A stretch of DNA of 64,000 nt from Pseudomonas fluorescens. GTDB lineage: Bacteria > Pseudomonadota > Gammaproteobacteria > Pseudomonadales > Pseudomonadaceae. The stretch's first letter is position 1. Every line of letters starts with the position of its first letter. The stretch is from NCBI RefSeq assembly GCF_001307155.1, contig NZ_CP012830.1:3966501-4030500 (forward strand), in the 5' to 3' direction. Made by a program: the position numbers and the translations under genes. The notes under the pieces were generated by a model. The model searched no databases. It had not been told where the DNA came from and saw nothing but the letters and a program-made list of their open reading frames with translations. Of the stretch, positions 43,156 to 53,400 are shown in pieces.

Positions 43156-45964
43156 GAGGTGTTCTTTCGTAAGGCGCCAGTTGGTTGTGCAAGGCCTGCA
43201 GCGTGAAAGGTTTGACCAGGCAATGGTTCATGCCAGCAGCCAGGCACAGGGCTTCTTCGCTGCGCATGGCGTTGGCGGTTGCGCCGATGATTGGCACCTT
43301 GCACCCCAGACGGCGCAGCTCTCGCGCCAGTTCATAGCCATTTTTGCGCGGCATGTTGACGTCGCTCAGAATCACGTCGAAACGGCCTCTGCGCCACATC
43401 GCCAGTGCCTCCTCGCCATTGCTCGCCAGTTCGGCCGTACACCCCAGTTCCTGCAATTGGTCATGCAGGATCAACTGGTTGATGACGTTGTCTTCAGCCA
43501 CGAGGATGTGCAGATGCAACTTTTTCAGTTGCCGTTGCGGGTTGTCATTTTCCGGTTTGATCACGGAAAGCCCTTGGGCCCGGCTGACGGCCTGATGAAT
43601 GGCCTCCAGGTAGTTGATGTTGACCACCCAGCCTCCGGAACCTGCCTGGGGTTCGTTGTAGCCGTCGCCGGTGGCCATCACCAACGGCCCGGTCCATTGC
43701 GGATCGAGGCGTTCTTCGAAGCAACCGGGATGCAACTCAAGCAGCACGCTGTCTGGCGTGGCGGCACAGCGTGAAGCGCGATCAAGCTGCGGGCGGGCGC
43801 CCCACCGGCGCAACCAGCCGCTCATGGTTTCCGTCAGTTCGCGAATCGGTGAAACCACAAACACCACTTTTGGTAGCAACGGCGTGAAACTGCTGGGTAG
43901 TGCGGGGGTTGAAGGCTGTTCCAGAGACAGATTCAGCGAGAAACTGCTTCCCAGGCCGGGTTCGCTGACCACGCGAATACTGCCGTTCATCAAGTGTGTC
44001 AGGCGTTGGCAGATGGGCAGGCCGAGGCCGGTGCCGGCGATCACATTAGTGTGGCCGCGAGTCTGGTAGAAGGGTTCGAAAATACGCGCCTGGTCTTCCT
44101 GAGTGATGCCCTTACCGGTGTCCGAGACTTGCCAGAACAGGTTGGCGCGCTCGCCGTCGCGGCCAATCAGACTCACGCGCAGGACGATGCGCCCGGCGTC
44201 GGTGAATTTGACGGCGTTGCTCAGCAGGTTGTAGAGAATCTGGCGGATACGCGACACGTCGCCGATGACCCGCTCCGGCAACTTCGGATCGATCACTGCG
44301 TACAGGTCGAGGCCCTTGCCATGAGCGGCGGCAGCGTAGCCCTGAAGCACCTCGTGAACCAGCTCAAACACACTGAACTCCGTAAGCTCGAGCGCCAGTT
44401 GCCCGGCCTCGATCTTCGACACATCGAGCACATCACAGATCAATTGCAATAACGTCGCGGACGACCCTTCGATGGTGCGCAAGTAGTCGGTTTGTTGCGC
44501 GTCCAGTTCGGTCCGCGCCAGCAACTCCAGAGTGCCCAGCACGCCATACAAAGGTGTGCGGATTTCATGGCTCATGGTCGCCAGAAACAGGGTTTTCGCG
44601 TCGTTCGCGGCATCGGCCAGTTGCCGCGCCTGATCCAGCGCATCCTCAATCTGGGTGCGCGTGCTGATGTCGCTGAAGGCGCACAGCAAGACGTCTTCGC
44701 CCTTGTAACGGGTGGGCGCGCAACTCAGGTACAGGTGGCGGCCGTCGGCAGCTTCGAAATAGTCGGTGACTTGCGGGTTCATCTCGTCGAACGCCTGGTA
44801 GATCCAACGCGGACTGAGGCGCTCACGCTCACCGCTCTGGCCCAGCCATTGCTGCGCCAAGGTGTTTTCCAACACCACCTGGCCATTGGCGCGACGCAGA
44901 ACACACAGCGCAACCGGTGCGGTCTGGATCACATCGCTGCTGAACAGCTCGCTTTCGACCAGCGCCTGGATACGACTGATGGTCGGCGTGATAAAGCGGT
45001 ATTCGAGGCGGCGAATCACAATCCACACCAGGCTGATACTGAACAGGCAGAACAGCAGGGCGCCGCCAAGTCGTGGCCAGAGTGTGATGAGCACCTTGCG
45101 CAGATCGATGGAATAGACCAACTGCCAGTCGGATGACTTCAGTTGTTTGCGCATCACCAGATTATCGGGCAGCCAGTTTTTGCCGACAAAACCAAAAAAA
45201 TTCTGCATCTGCATTTGCATCAGATTTTTGCAGATCTGGGCAGGTTGGCTGTTGCTGAACACCAGCATGCCGTCGGGATTGAACATCGTGAATTGCCCGG
45301 CGCTTTGATCATCCAGCGCGTTGGACACCTCGCGACCGTCCATCTCAAGCCCCAGCCAGCCGGAATCGAGATCCCGCGCATCCAGCCGAATGAAAATGTA
45401 GAGCTGCGAATGGCCGGACGATTGATTGGTCAGCCACAACTGGTCCATCGCGTTGGTATTGTCACTTTTCAACGCCTGCAAGCGATTGAGCATCGCCTGG
45501 GGGAAATCTCCAACCACCGGTGTGGCGGTATAAAGCCTTTTCACTTGAAGGTCGTTTCCACTGCTGACGTACAGCAAGTTGACCTGCTTGCTGGTCAGGT
45601 ACTGCCGGATCCGCTCGGTCAGCCAGATGCTCCATTGCTTGCCGCGTGTGGTACCCAGCAGCAAATGGATTTCTTCTGGCGAGACTTGCGGTTTTACCCC
45701 GTCGGGCTTGCGAATCGCCGACAGGCTTAGACTTTCGAGCAGCGCTTCGCGGGTGGTGAAAAACGTGTGGGCTTCAGCAATCGCACTGCTCATGTGGCTG
45801 CGTCTGCGCGACACTTCGGCGTTGAACGTCAGCAGCAGGAAACTGTAGACGCCACTGAGTATGCCAACGAGCAAAACTACGCCAAAAATACGCAACAGAC
45901 GTCGTGCGGCGTTCGGTGTGGAGAGGAGGGGATTGATCTGGTGAAGGTAGTTCTTCAGTTTCAT
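43142..45964 (-). CDS. rocS2: Hybrid sensor kinase, RocS2-like
   Basis: A 940-residue inner-membrane kinase. An N-terminal helix (IFGVVLLVGILSGVYSFLLL) and a second near residue 300 bracket the periplasmic sensor. HisKA (LFLATMSHEIRTPLYGVLG), the ATPase domain (LLSNAVKFTDAG, SDTGKGITQED), and one receiver (VILSDVNMPRKNGYEL) follow. There is no HPt, unlike the second kinase, so it may use that protein's HPt. First gene of the operon, with the 14-bp candidate box 38-51 bp upstream of its ATG. Having both kinases in one operon differs from P. aeruginosa, where rocS2 is elsewhere. Confidence 0.83.
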   Translation of the reverse strand: MKLKNYLHQINPLLSTPNAARRLLRIFGVVLLVGILSGVYSFLLLTFNAEVSRRRSHMSSAIAEAHTFFTTREALLESLSLSAIRKPDGVKPQVSPEEIHLLLGTTRGKQWSIWLTERIRQYLTSKQVNLLYVSSGNDLQVKRLYTATPVVGDFPQAMLNRLQALKSDNTNAMDQLWLTNQSSGHSQLYIFIRLDARDLDSGWLGLEMDGREVSNALDDQSAGQFTMFNPDGMLVFSNSQPAQICKNLMQMQMQNFFGFVGKNWLPDNLVMRKQLKSSDWQLVYSIDLRKVLITLWPRLGGALLFCLFSISLVWIVIRRLEYRFITPTISRIQALVESELFSSDVIQTAPVALCVLRRANGQVVLENTLAQQWLGQSGERERLSPRWIYQAFDEMNPQVTDYFEAADGRHLYLSCAPTRYKGEDVLLCAFSDISTRTQIEDALDQARQLADAANDAKTLFLATMSHEIRTPLYGVLGTLELLARTELDAQQTDYLRTIEGSSATLLQLICDVLDVSKIEAGQLALELTEFSVFELVHEVLQGYAAAAHGKGLDLYAVIDPKLPERVIGDVSRIRQILYNLLSNAVKFTDAGRIVLRVSLIGRDGERANLFWQVSDTGKGITQEDQARIFEPFYQTRGHTNVIAGTGLGLPICQRLTHLMNGSIRVVSEPGLGSSFSLNLSLEQPSTPALPSSFTPLLPKVVFVVSPIRELTETMSGWLRRWGARPQLDRASRCAATPDSVLLELHPGCFEERLDPQWTGPLVMATGDGYNEPQAGSGGWVVNINYLEAIHQAVSRAQGLSVIKPENDNPQRQLKKLHLHILVAEDNVINQLILHDQLQELGCTAELASNGEEALAMWRRGRFDVILSDVNMPRKNGYELARELRRLGCKVPIIGATANAMRSEEALCLAAGMNHCLVKPFTLQALHNQLAPYERTPHETT

Positions 45965-46001
45965 CTGGCTACCCTAGCGAGGGTGGGCCTGCGTGCGAAT
46001 C

Positions 46002-46015
46002 AGACGATTCTTAAA
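46002..46015 (-). promoter_or_regulatory. RcsB-like inverted repeat upstream of the Roc-like operon (candidate RocA box)
   Basis: On the minus strand TTTAAGAATCGTCT, identical to the boxes at 3241 and 31046. It ends 38 bp before the kinase ATG, a position that would allow autoregulation. Confidence 0.5.
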
Positions 46016-46264
46016 GTGGCGATCGAGTGTTATACATGCCTCAATAGCTAAGTTGATACTGGGATTGGCTGTTCCAAATTCGATCTCAAGTTCTTTTCAA
46101 TAGAGCCGAGAATCTGCTTTTTACCGAGGAGACCTGTCTGTGATTCGAGAAGCTACTCGTATTACATCAAGCGCCGACTTTAAGCTGTTGCCGCAATACT
46201 CAGTTTGGTTCCTGAGATGTTCTGGCACATTTCGGCCAAGCAACAGATGGACGCGCTGATGCGT
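46016..46264. other. Intergenic region between the Roc operon and the adhesin relic
   Basis: About 250 bp without a gene I can support; it must hold the Roc operon promoter. The C-terminal pilin domain expected for the adjacent truncated adhesin is absent here, so this side of the relic is a deletion boundary. Confidence 0.4.
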
Positions 46265-46798
46265 CTACCCGATCGTTGCCTTGCTTTCGTCCACATCCCT
46301 AAAAGCTCTGTGTTTGCCAGATTTAATCGCCTTAATCATCTCAACGAGACCTGCGCCTGTTGGAAGGTGGTGCTTAGCTGGATAATTGACCGTTACAGGT
46401 GAAGGGGGGGGCGTCTTTTCCGGGACATTCGGATTAGGTGCTTTTATACGGAATGACCGCCCGGTTTTGCCCAGGGGGTCAGTATTGCCGGAAGGTACGC
46501 CGAGCGCAGGCGTCATGACCATTCCGTAGTGAAACGACGCTGTGCAGGTAAAGAAAAGTTCTTCATGTTGAAGGCTCTCCTCGTAAATGACTGTGTTTAT
46601 GGGGCATCTTGGGGGGATTGCCAAGCTGTCAGCGGTCAAACTGGTCCCGCAATTCAGGGGAGTAGAAGTATTATTAGAACCGCTGGTATTGAGGAACTTG
46701 CAATTGGCAGCCATTGCACCGGGGCCGTAGGCAAACGCCATTACGCAAGCGATGTTCAGAACAGTGCGCAATCGATTCTGTTTGTTTGAAATATCCAT
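46265..46798 (-). pseudogene. Truncated fimbrial adhesin (locus 3)
   Basis: From ATG 46798 the frame (177 codons) begins MDISNKQNRLRTVLNIACVM, with a signal peptide to AMAANC. It continues with an N-terminal adhesin-type domain (LFFTCTASFHYGMVMTPALG, DPLGKTGRSFRIKA). Domain layout and some positions follow the operon 2 adhesin (25793), but the frame ends near residue 177 with DESKATIG, without the C-terminal pilin domain. Such a protein cannot join a pilus. Confidence 0.65.
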
Positions 46799-47052
46799 GT
46801 TGCTAGCAATGCGTAGTGATAAAGAAACTAACACCTTAGCGTCCGTGAAAGTCTGTGAACATCAGGCGTTTCTTGGTTTGTCAGCGGCAGCCTGCTGGCG
46901 GATGCGCCGGTCAGTACCGCATGCATTGGCAATCGATGCGCCCTGAGACGCCGTTGGCAGCTTCAAGAAATAAACATCAGACATTTCCTAAAATCCTCAA
47001 GATCCCAGCCAGACTTGTCGATGCAGTCCTTACAACCCTAAGGAGCATCAAC

Positions 47053-47433
47053 ATGAACGGTAAGCGTTTGTCGGTCGGAATCAGCCTGTTCTTCGCGCTG
47101 AGCGGTGCGTGCCTGGCGGCCACCCCGCTAGGCCAAGGTGTCATCCAGTTCCACGGCAGTATTGTCGAGTCAGGTTGTAGCTCCCACATGGGGGCGAGTT
47201 CGACGTTTGAGTTCAACGGTTGTCCGACCAGGGTGGATGGCAGCTCGGTCAGTGTGCGCAGCGTCGAGCCGGTTCGCTCGGTCAGTGCGCTCGATCATTC
47301 CCGCGTGGGCGTGAAGCTGGTCACAGAGGGGAGCAAGGATGGCCGTTACTACGATCAGCAATACGCCTTGGTCGACGCGGCCGGTAAACCGGTGAACTCG
47401 GGCGCTTATCTGATTACGCTGACTTCGCCTTGA
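47053..47433 (+). CDS. Small type 1-like fimbrial protein
   Basis: A 126-residue exported protein from ATG 47053 (RBS AAGGAG; the open frame starts at 46855, but nothing upstream looks coding). The signal peptide is MNGKRLSVGISLFFALSGAC (cleavage near LAATP). The mature part has the pilin start GQGVIQFHGSIVESGCSS and a second Cys (FNGCPTRV), and ends AYLITLTSP. It is shorter than a normal pilin (about 100 mature residues) and has no chaperone or usher beside it. Possibly an orphan subunit served by operon 1 or 2. Confidence 0.7.
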   Translation: MNGKRLSVGISLFFALSGACLAATPLGQGVIQFHGSIVESGCSSHMGASSTFEFNGCPTRVDGSSVSVRSVEPVRSVSALDHSRVGVKLVTEGSKDGRYYDQQYALVDAAGKPVNSGAYLITLTSP

Positions 47434-47454
47434 GGTGAAGTGCAAGCAATCCCA

Positions 47455-47483
47455 AGCGGCGCATAGTGTGTCGATGCGCCGCT
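47455..47483. terminator. Hairpin between convergent genes
   Basis: AGCGGCGCAT-N9-ATGCGCCGCT, perfect ten-base arms, between the small pilin gene (plus) and the EamA gene (minus). No strong T-run on either side. Confidence 0.55.
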
Positions 47484-47492
47484 CCCGATGGG

Positions 47493-48401
47493 TTATTGCT
47501 CTACCAGTTCAGGCACCTTCACCGCCGCAGGTTTCAACACCAGCCACAACGCCCCTGCAATCAACAGCCCGCCATACAGGTGCGCCATCGACAGCGGTTC
47601 ATCGAGAAACAATGCGCCCCACAACACGCCGAACGGCGGGATCATGAAGGTCACGGTCATCGATTTGACCGGGCCGATGGAGCTGAGCAAACGGAAATAC
47701 AGGATGTAGGCGAATGCCGTGCAGCCCAGGCCCAAGCCCAGCAGCGACAACCAGACATTCCAGCCACCCCAGCTAACGGGCGGCTGAGTGATGACGCTGT
47801 AGCCGAACAACGGCAACACAAACAGCGTTGCCCCGAGCATGCTGCCCAATGCCGCGAGACGGCTGTCGAGGCCGCCTTGATGATCGAGCCAGCGTCGTGC
47901 CAGGAACCCGGCGAAGCCGTAGCAGGTGGTTGCCAGCAGGCAGGCGAGGGCGCCCATCAGCAATTGCATGTCGAAGGCCACGGGACCTGCGCGGGTCAGG
48001 ATGGCGACGCCAAACAAGCCGAGGGCAACGCCGGCAATTTTTGACAGGGTGAGTCTTTCGCTGAAGAACAGGCCGCCGATCAACACGCCCATCAGCGGTG
48101 TGGTGGCGTTGAAAATTGCCGAGTAGCCGGCCGGCAGCACTTGAGCGGCCACTGAGTACAGGGTCGCTGGAAGACCGGAGTTGATCACCCCGAGCAGCAG
48201 CACGGTTTTGAACTTGCCACGGAAATCCCAGCTGATCCGCATCAGCGCCAGAATCACCAGCAACCCGGTGGCGGCGATCGAAACGCGGAAAAAAGCAGTG
48301 GGGATTGTGCCAATCACTGGGGCGATGATGCGCATGAACAGAAAGCTCGCCCCCCAAATGGCAGCAAGTGACAACATACGCAGAATATCGACGGGGTTCA
48401 C
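47493..48401 (-). CDS. EamA/DMT-family transporter
   Basis: A 302-residue protein with ten hydrophobic segments and the two EamA repeats (AAIWGASFLFMRIIAPVIG; LGCTAFAYILYFRLLSSIGP). RhaT/YdcZ-type exporters of this class have varied substrates. Divergent from aceK. It marks the return to core genes after the fimbrial/Roc region. Confidence 0.9.
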   Translation of the reverse strand: MNPVDILRMLSLAAIWGASFLFMRIIAPVIGTIPTAFFRVSIAATGLLVILALMRISWDFRGKFKTVLLLGVINSGLPATLYSVAAQVLPAGYSAIFNATTPLMGVLIGGLFFSERLTLSKIAGVALGLFGVAILTRAGPVAFDMQLLMGALACLLATTCYGFAGFLARRWLDHQGGLDSRLAALGSMLGATLFVLPLFGYSVITQPPVSWGGWNVWLSLLGLGLGCTAFAYILYFRLLSSIGPVKSMTVTFMIPPFGVLWGALFLDEPLSMAHLYGGLLIAGALWLVLKPAAVKVPELVEQ

Positions 48402-48530
48402 AGCTCGTTCCTTCCTTTATCAGGGCGCAAGTGTCGCTGCCGCAGGGTGCCAAGGCAATGGTTGCGTTGCGTAACAATTGACCTCTAAGCTCAGCCCCAA
48501 CGACAAGAACCATCCCGCAGAGGTCCTCAC

Positions 48531-50252
48531 ATGCCGCAGCCATGGCCCGCCGCCGATATCGCCCAGATGATCCTCGACGGCTTCGACGATTACCGCGAGC
48601 ATTTCCGCCAGATCACTGACGGCGCCCGGGCGCGCTTCGAAAAGGCGCAGTGGCAGGAAACGCAGATCGCGTCGGCAGCGCGGATCAACCTCTATGAAGA
48701 AAAGGTCGGCGAAACGGTGGGGTGCTTGCATCAGTCGTTCGCGGACGATGTGCTGATGGACGTCACCTGTTGGCCGCTGGTCAAAAGTGCCTACATCAAC
48801 CTGATCGACTTGCGTTTCGACGATGAATTGTCCGAGACCTGGTACAACTCGATTTTCTGCGGGCTGTTCAGTCATGACCTGATCAGCGATGGCTGCATGT
48901 TTATCCACACCACCCGGCCCAGCTTGCACCGGGCCCGGGCCGCGCAGACCCGGATCTATAAGCCGCATGGTCAACTGTCCGGCATGCTCGCGAGCATTTT
49001 TGCCGATTACCGCTTCAGCGAAGACTACGCTGACCTCGACCGCGACCTGCGCCGACTCGAAGCGCAACTGCGCGAGAATCTGCCGGATTGGGTCTGCAAG
49101 GACCCGGATCTGAGCGTCGAGCTGTTTTCCTCGGTGCTCTACCGCAACAAGGGCGCCTACCTGGTAGGGCGCATCTATACCGCGGACGAGCAATGGCCGC
49201 TGGTGATTCCGTTTCTGCACCGCGAAGGCCGGGGGATTCAGATTGACGCGTTGATCACCGATGAAGCCGAAGTGTCGATCATCTTTTCGTTCACCCGCTC
49301 GTACTTCATGGTCGATGTGCCGGTGCCGGCGGAGTTCATCGGTTTTCTCAAACGCATCCTGCCGGGCAAGCACATCGCCGAGCTGTACACCTCGATCGGT
49401 TTCTACAAACACGGCAAGTCGGAGTTCTACCGGGCGTTGATCAATCACCTGGCCAACACCGACGACCAGTTCATCATGGCCCCAGGCGTGCGCGGCATGG
49501 TCATGAGCGTGTTTACCCTGCCGGGGTTCAACACGGTGTTCAAAATCATCAAGGACCGTTTCTCGCCGTCGAAAAACGTCGACCGCGCGACGGTGATCGA
49601 GAAGTATCGCTTGGTGAAAAGCGTCGACCGGGTCGGGCGCATGGCCGATACCCAGGAGTTCGCCGACTTCCGTTTTCCGTTGAGCAAGTTTGACCCGGCG
49701 TGCCTGGCCGAGCTGCTGGAAGTCGCCGCGTCGACGGTTCAGGTGGAAGGCGACACCGTGCTGATTCGCCACTGCTGGACCGAGCGGCGCATGACCCCGT
49801 TGAACCTCTACCTGGAAAACGCCAACGACGCGCAGGTGCGCGAAGCGCTGGAAGACTACGGCCTGGCGATCAAGCAACTGGCGGCGGCGAACATTTTTCC
49901 CGGCGACATGCTGCTGAAGAACTTCGGCGTCACCCGACACGGGCGCGTGGTGTTTTATGACTACGACGAGATCTGCTTTCTCACCGAAGCCAACTTCCGC
50001 CATATCCCGCAACCGCGCACACCGGAAGACGAAATGGCCTCCGAGCCGTGGTATTCGATCGGGCCGCTGGACGTGTTCCCCGAAGAATTCCCACCGTTCC
50101 TGTTCGCCGACTCTGCGCAGCGCCGATTGTTCGATCAACTGCATGGCGAGCTGTACAACGCCGATTACTGGAAAGGCCTGCAAGCGGCGATTCGCGCCGG
50201 CAAGGTGATCGATGTGTTCCCGTATCGGCGCAAAGGCCTCGATAACGAGTAG
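48531..50252 (+). CDS. aceK: Isocitrate dehydrogenase kinase/phosphatase
   Basis: A 573-residue bifunctional enzyme that phosphorylates and dephosphorylates isocitrate dehydrogenase, steering carbon between the TCA cycle and the glyoxylate bypass. The N-terminal regulatory part starts MPQPWPAADIAQMILDGFDD. The kinase-like catalytic part has NIFPGDMLLKNFGVTRHG and VVFYDYDEICFL. Length matches AceK. Single gene, followed by a REPIN that may act as transcript end. Confidence 0.95.
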   Translation: MPQPWPAADIAQMILDGFDDYREHFRQITDGARARFEKAQWQETQIASAARINLYEEKVGETVGCLHQSFADDVLMDVTCWPLVKSAYINLIDLRFDDELSETWYNSIFCGLFSHDLISDGCMFIHTTRPSLHRARAAQTRIYKPHGQLSGMLASIFADYRFSEDYADLDRDLRRLEAQLRENLPDWVCKDPDLSVELFSSVLYRNKGAYLVGRIYTADEQWPLVIPFLHREGRGIQIDALITDEAEVSIIFSFTRSYFMVDVPVPAEFIGFLKRILPGKHIAELYTSIGFYKHGKSEFYRALINHLANTDDQFIMAPGVRGMVMSVFTLPGFNTVFKIIKDRFSPSKNVDRATVIEKYRLVKSVDRVGRMADTQEFADFRFPLSKFDPACLAELLEVAASTVQVEGDTVLIRHCWTERRMTPLNLYLENANDAQVREALEDYGLAIKQLAAANIFPGDMLLKNFGVTRHGRVVFYDYDEICFLTEANFRHIPQPRTPEDEMASEPWYSIGPLDVFPEEFPPFLFADSAQRRLFDQLHGELYNADYWKGLQAAIRAGKVIDVFPYRRKGLDNE

Positions 50253-50271
50253 CCCTCCTGAGTGAACACCT

Positions 50272-50362
50272 TGTGGCGAGGGAGCTTGCTCCCGCTGGAC
50301 TGCGCAGCAGTCCCTTTTGGGGCCGCTTCGCAACCCAGCGGGAGCAAGCTCCCTCGCCACAA
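50272..50362. repeat. REPIN (inverted pair of REP elements)
   Basis: GTGGCGAGGGAGCTTGCTCC at the left and its complement at the right, with a short spacer (about 35 bp) containing ACTGCGCAGCAGTCCC. It lies between aceK and hrpA. Confidence 0.85.
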
Positions 50363-50442
50363 AAGCAGGTTGGGTTCGTCGCTATGGACTCAAATCTGCG
50401 ACAATCGCCCCCCTGCGCCACTAGACGACCTTTGCGTACCTG

Positions 50443-53400
50443 ATGACTGACGAATCGCCTTCAATCGACAAACTGCTGAAAAACCTCGACCACGCCATGC
50501 TCGCCGACCGCCACCGGCTGCGGCGGCAGTTGCTCGAGCTGCGCAAGAAACCCGACGAGGCCAAGCTGGCCCTGTGGGTGACGCGCATGCAAGCGTCCTG
50601 CGATCAGGTGCTGGCGCGACGTGCCAGCCTGCCGCTGATTCGTTACGACGACAGCCTGCCGATCGCCGCCAAACGCGACGAAATCAAGGAAGCGCTGCTC
50701 AAGCATCAGGTGCTGATCATCGCCGGCGAAACCGGCTCGGGTAAAACCACCCAGTTGCCGAAGATCTGCCTGGAAATCGGTCGCGGCCAGCACGGCCTGA
50801 TCGGTCACACCCAGCCGCGTCGAATTGCAGCGCGCAGCGTGGCGAGCCGGGTCGCCGAAGAGCTGGCGACGCCGCTCGGTGCCTTGGTCGGCTATCAGGT
50901 ACGGTTCGAGGATCAGAGCGATGCCAACACCCTGATCAAGCTGATGACCGACGGCATCCTGCTGGCGGAAACCCAGAACGACCGCTACCTCGAACGCTAC
51001 GACACGATCATCGTCGACGAAGCCCACGAACGCAGCCTGAACATCGACTTCCTGCTCGGTTACCTGAAAACCCTGCTGCCGCGCCGCCCGGACCTGAAAG
51101 TCATCATCACCTCGGCGACCATCGATCTTGAGCGCTTCTCCAAGCACTTCGACGATGCGCCGATTGTCGAAGTCTCGGGCCGCACCTTCCCGGTGGACAC
51201 CTGGTATCGGCCGTTGACGCTGGAGCAGGACGAAGAGGGCAACCGGGTCGAAGACGACCTGACCGTGGATCAGGCGATCCTCGCCACCCTCGACGAAATT
51301 GCCGCATACGAACGCAGCGAACGCCGCAGTCCCGGCGACGTGCTGGTGTTCCTGCCCGGCGAGCGCGAGATTCGTGACGCCGCGGACATGCTGCGCAAGG
51401 CCCAGCTCAAACACACCGAAATTCTGCCGCTGTACGCACGGCTGTCGCCGGCCGAACAGCAGCGGATTTTCCAATCCCATCCGGGCCGTCGCGTGGTGCT
51501 GGCGACCAACGTCGCGGAAACCTCGTTGACCGTGCCGGGCATTCGTTACGTGATCGACAGCGGTACCGCGCGCATCAGCCGCTACAGCTATCGGGCCAAG
51601 GTCCAGCGCTTGCCGATCGAGGCGATTTCCCAGGCCAGCGCCAACCAGCGTAAAGGCCGTTGCGGACGGGTCGAGCCGGGCATTTGTATCCGTCTGTACA
51701 GCGAAGAAGATTTCATCGGGCGGCCGGAATTTACCGACCCTGAAATTCTCCGTACCAACCTCGCGGCGGTGATTTTGCAGATGCTCCATCTGCGCCTCGG
51801 TGAAATCACCGATTTCCCGTTTATCGAGCCGCCGGATGGCAAGGCCATCAGCGACGGTTTCAACCTGCTGCAAGAACTCTCGGCAGTCGACCGCAACAGC
51901 CAACTGACGCCGCTCGGCCGGCAACTGGCGCGGTTGCCGGTGGACCCGCGCATGGGCCGGATGTTGCTCGAAGCGGCGAAACTCGGCAGCTTGCAGGAAG
52001 TGCTGATCGTCGCCAGTGCGATGTCGATCCAGGACCCGCGCGAGCGTCCGCCGGAGCGTCAGCAGGCCGCCGATCAGGCCCACGCACAATGGAAAGATGT
52101 GGACTCGGATTTCGCCGGGCTGGTCAATCTGTGGCGTGGATTTGAAGAGCAGCGCCAGGCCCTGACCGCCAGCCCGCTGCGCAATTGGTGCCGCAAGAAT
52201 TTCCTGAATTACCTGCGCCTGCGCGAGTGGCGCGACTCCCATCGTCAGTTGAGCCTGATCTGCCGCGACATGCAGCTGAGCCTGAACAAAGAACCGGCGG
52301 ACTACCCGAAACTGCACAAAGCGGTGTTGTCCGGATTGCTCAGCCAGATCGGCCAGAAAACCGAAGACGGCGATTACCTCGGCGCGCGTCAGCGGCGCTT
52401 CTGGATTCACCCGTCGTCGGGCCTGGGCAAGAAACGTCCGCAATGGCTGATGACTGCCGAACTGGTGGAAACCACCAAGCTTTATGCGCGCATGGTGGCG
52501 AAGATCGAGCCGGACTGGATCGAGCCGCTGGCCGGGCACCTGATCAAGAAGAACCACTTCGAACCGCATTGGGAGAAGAAGCGCGGACAGGTCGTGGCCT
52601 ACGAGCAAATCACCCTGTTCGGGTTGATCGTGGTCGGTCGCCGGCCCGTGCATTACGGGCCGATCGATCCTGTCACCTCGCGTGAGCTGTTTATCCGCGA
52701 AGCGCTGGTACGCGGTGAGATTCAGTCGAAAGCCAAGTGTCTGTTTGCCAATGAGCAATTGTTGGAACAGCTCGACGAACTGGAGGCCAAGGCCCGTCGT
52801 CGCGACATTCTGGCAGACGAGGAAACCCTGTTTGCCTTCTACGACGCGCGCTTGCCGGCAGAGATCCATCAGACCGCGACCTTCGACAGCTGGTATCGGA
52901 TCAACAGCCAGAAAGACCCGCAATTGCTGATCATGCGCGAAGAAGACGTGCTGGCTCGCGAAGCCAGCGAAGTCACCGCCGCGCATTACCCGGACACCCT
53001 GCGCCTGGGTGATCTGACGTTGCCGTTGAGTTACCACTTCGAGCCTAACCATCCCCGCGACGGTGTGACCTTGCGCGTACCGGCACCACTGTTGCCGGCA
53101 TTGCCGCCGGAACGCCTGGAATGGCTGGTGCCGGGGGTGATCGAAGCCAAGTGCATCGCCCTGGTGCGTAACTTGCCCAAGGCCCTGCGCAAGAACTTCG
53201 TGCCGGTGCCGGACTTTGTCAAAGCGGCGTTGCAGCGAGTCACTTTCGCCGAGGGCTCGTTGCCGCATGCGCTGGGTCGTGAACTGTTGCGCATGACCGG
53301 TGCACGGGTCAGTGATGAGGCCTGGACGGAAGCGGCGCAGCAGGTTGAAAGTCATCTGCGGATGAACCTGGAAATCGTCGATGGCCAGGGCAAGTTCCTC

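Noticed and set aside
46139..46260. GTG frame VIREATRITSSADFKLLPQY resembling a GNAT start
   Set aside because: The match is only a few residues long and the frame ends quickly; probably chance.
48420..50360. A 646-codon minus-strand open frame opposite aceK
   Set aside because: Same reason: antisense shadow of a long high-GC gene, beginning inside the REPIN.
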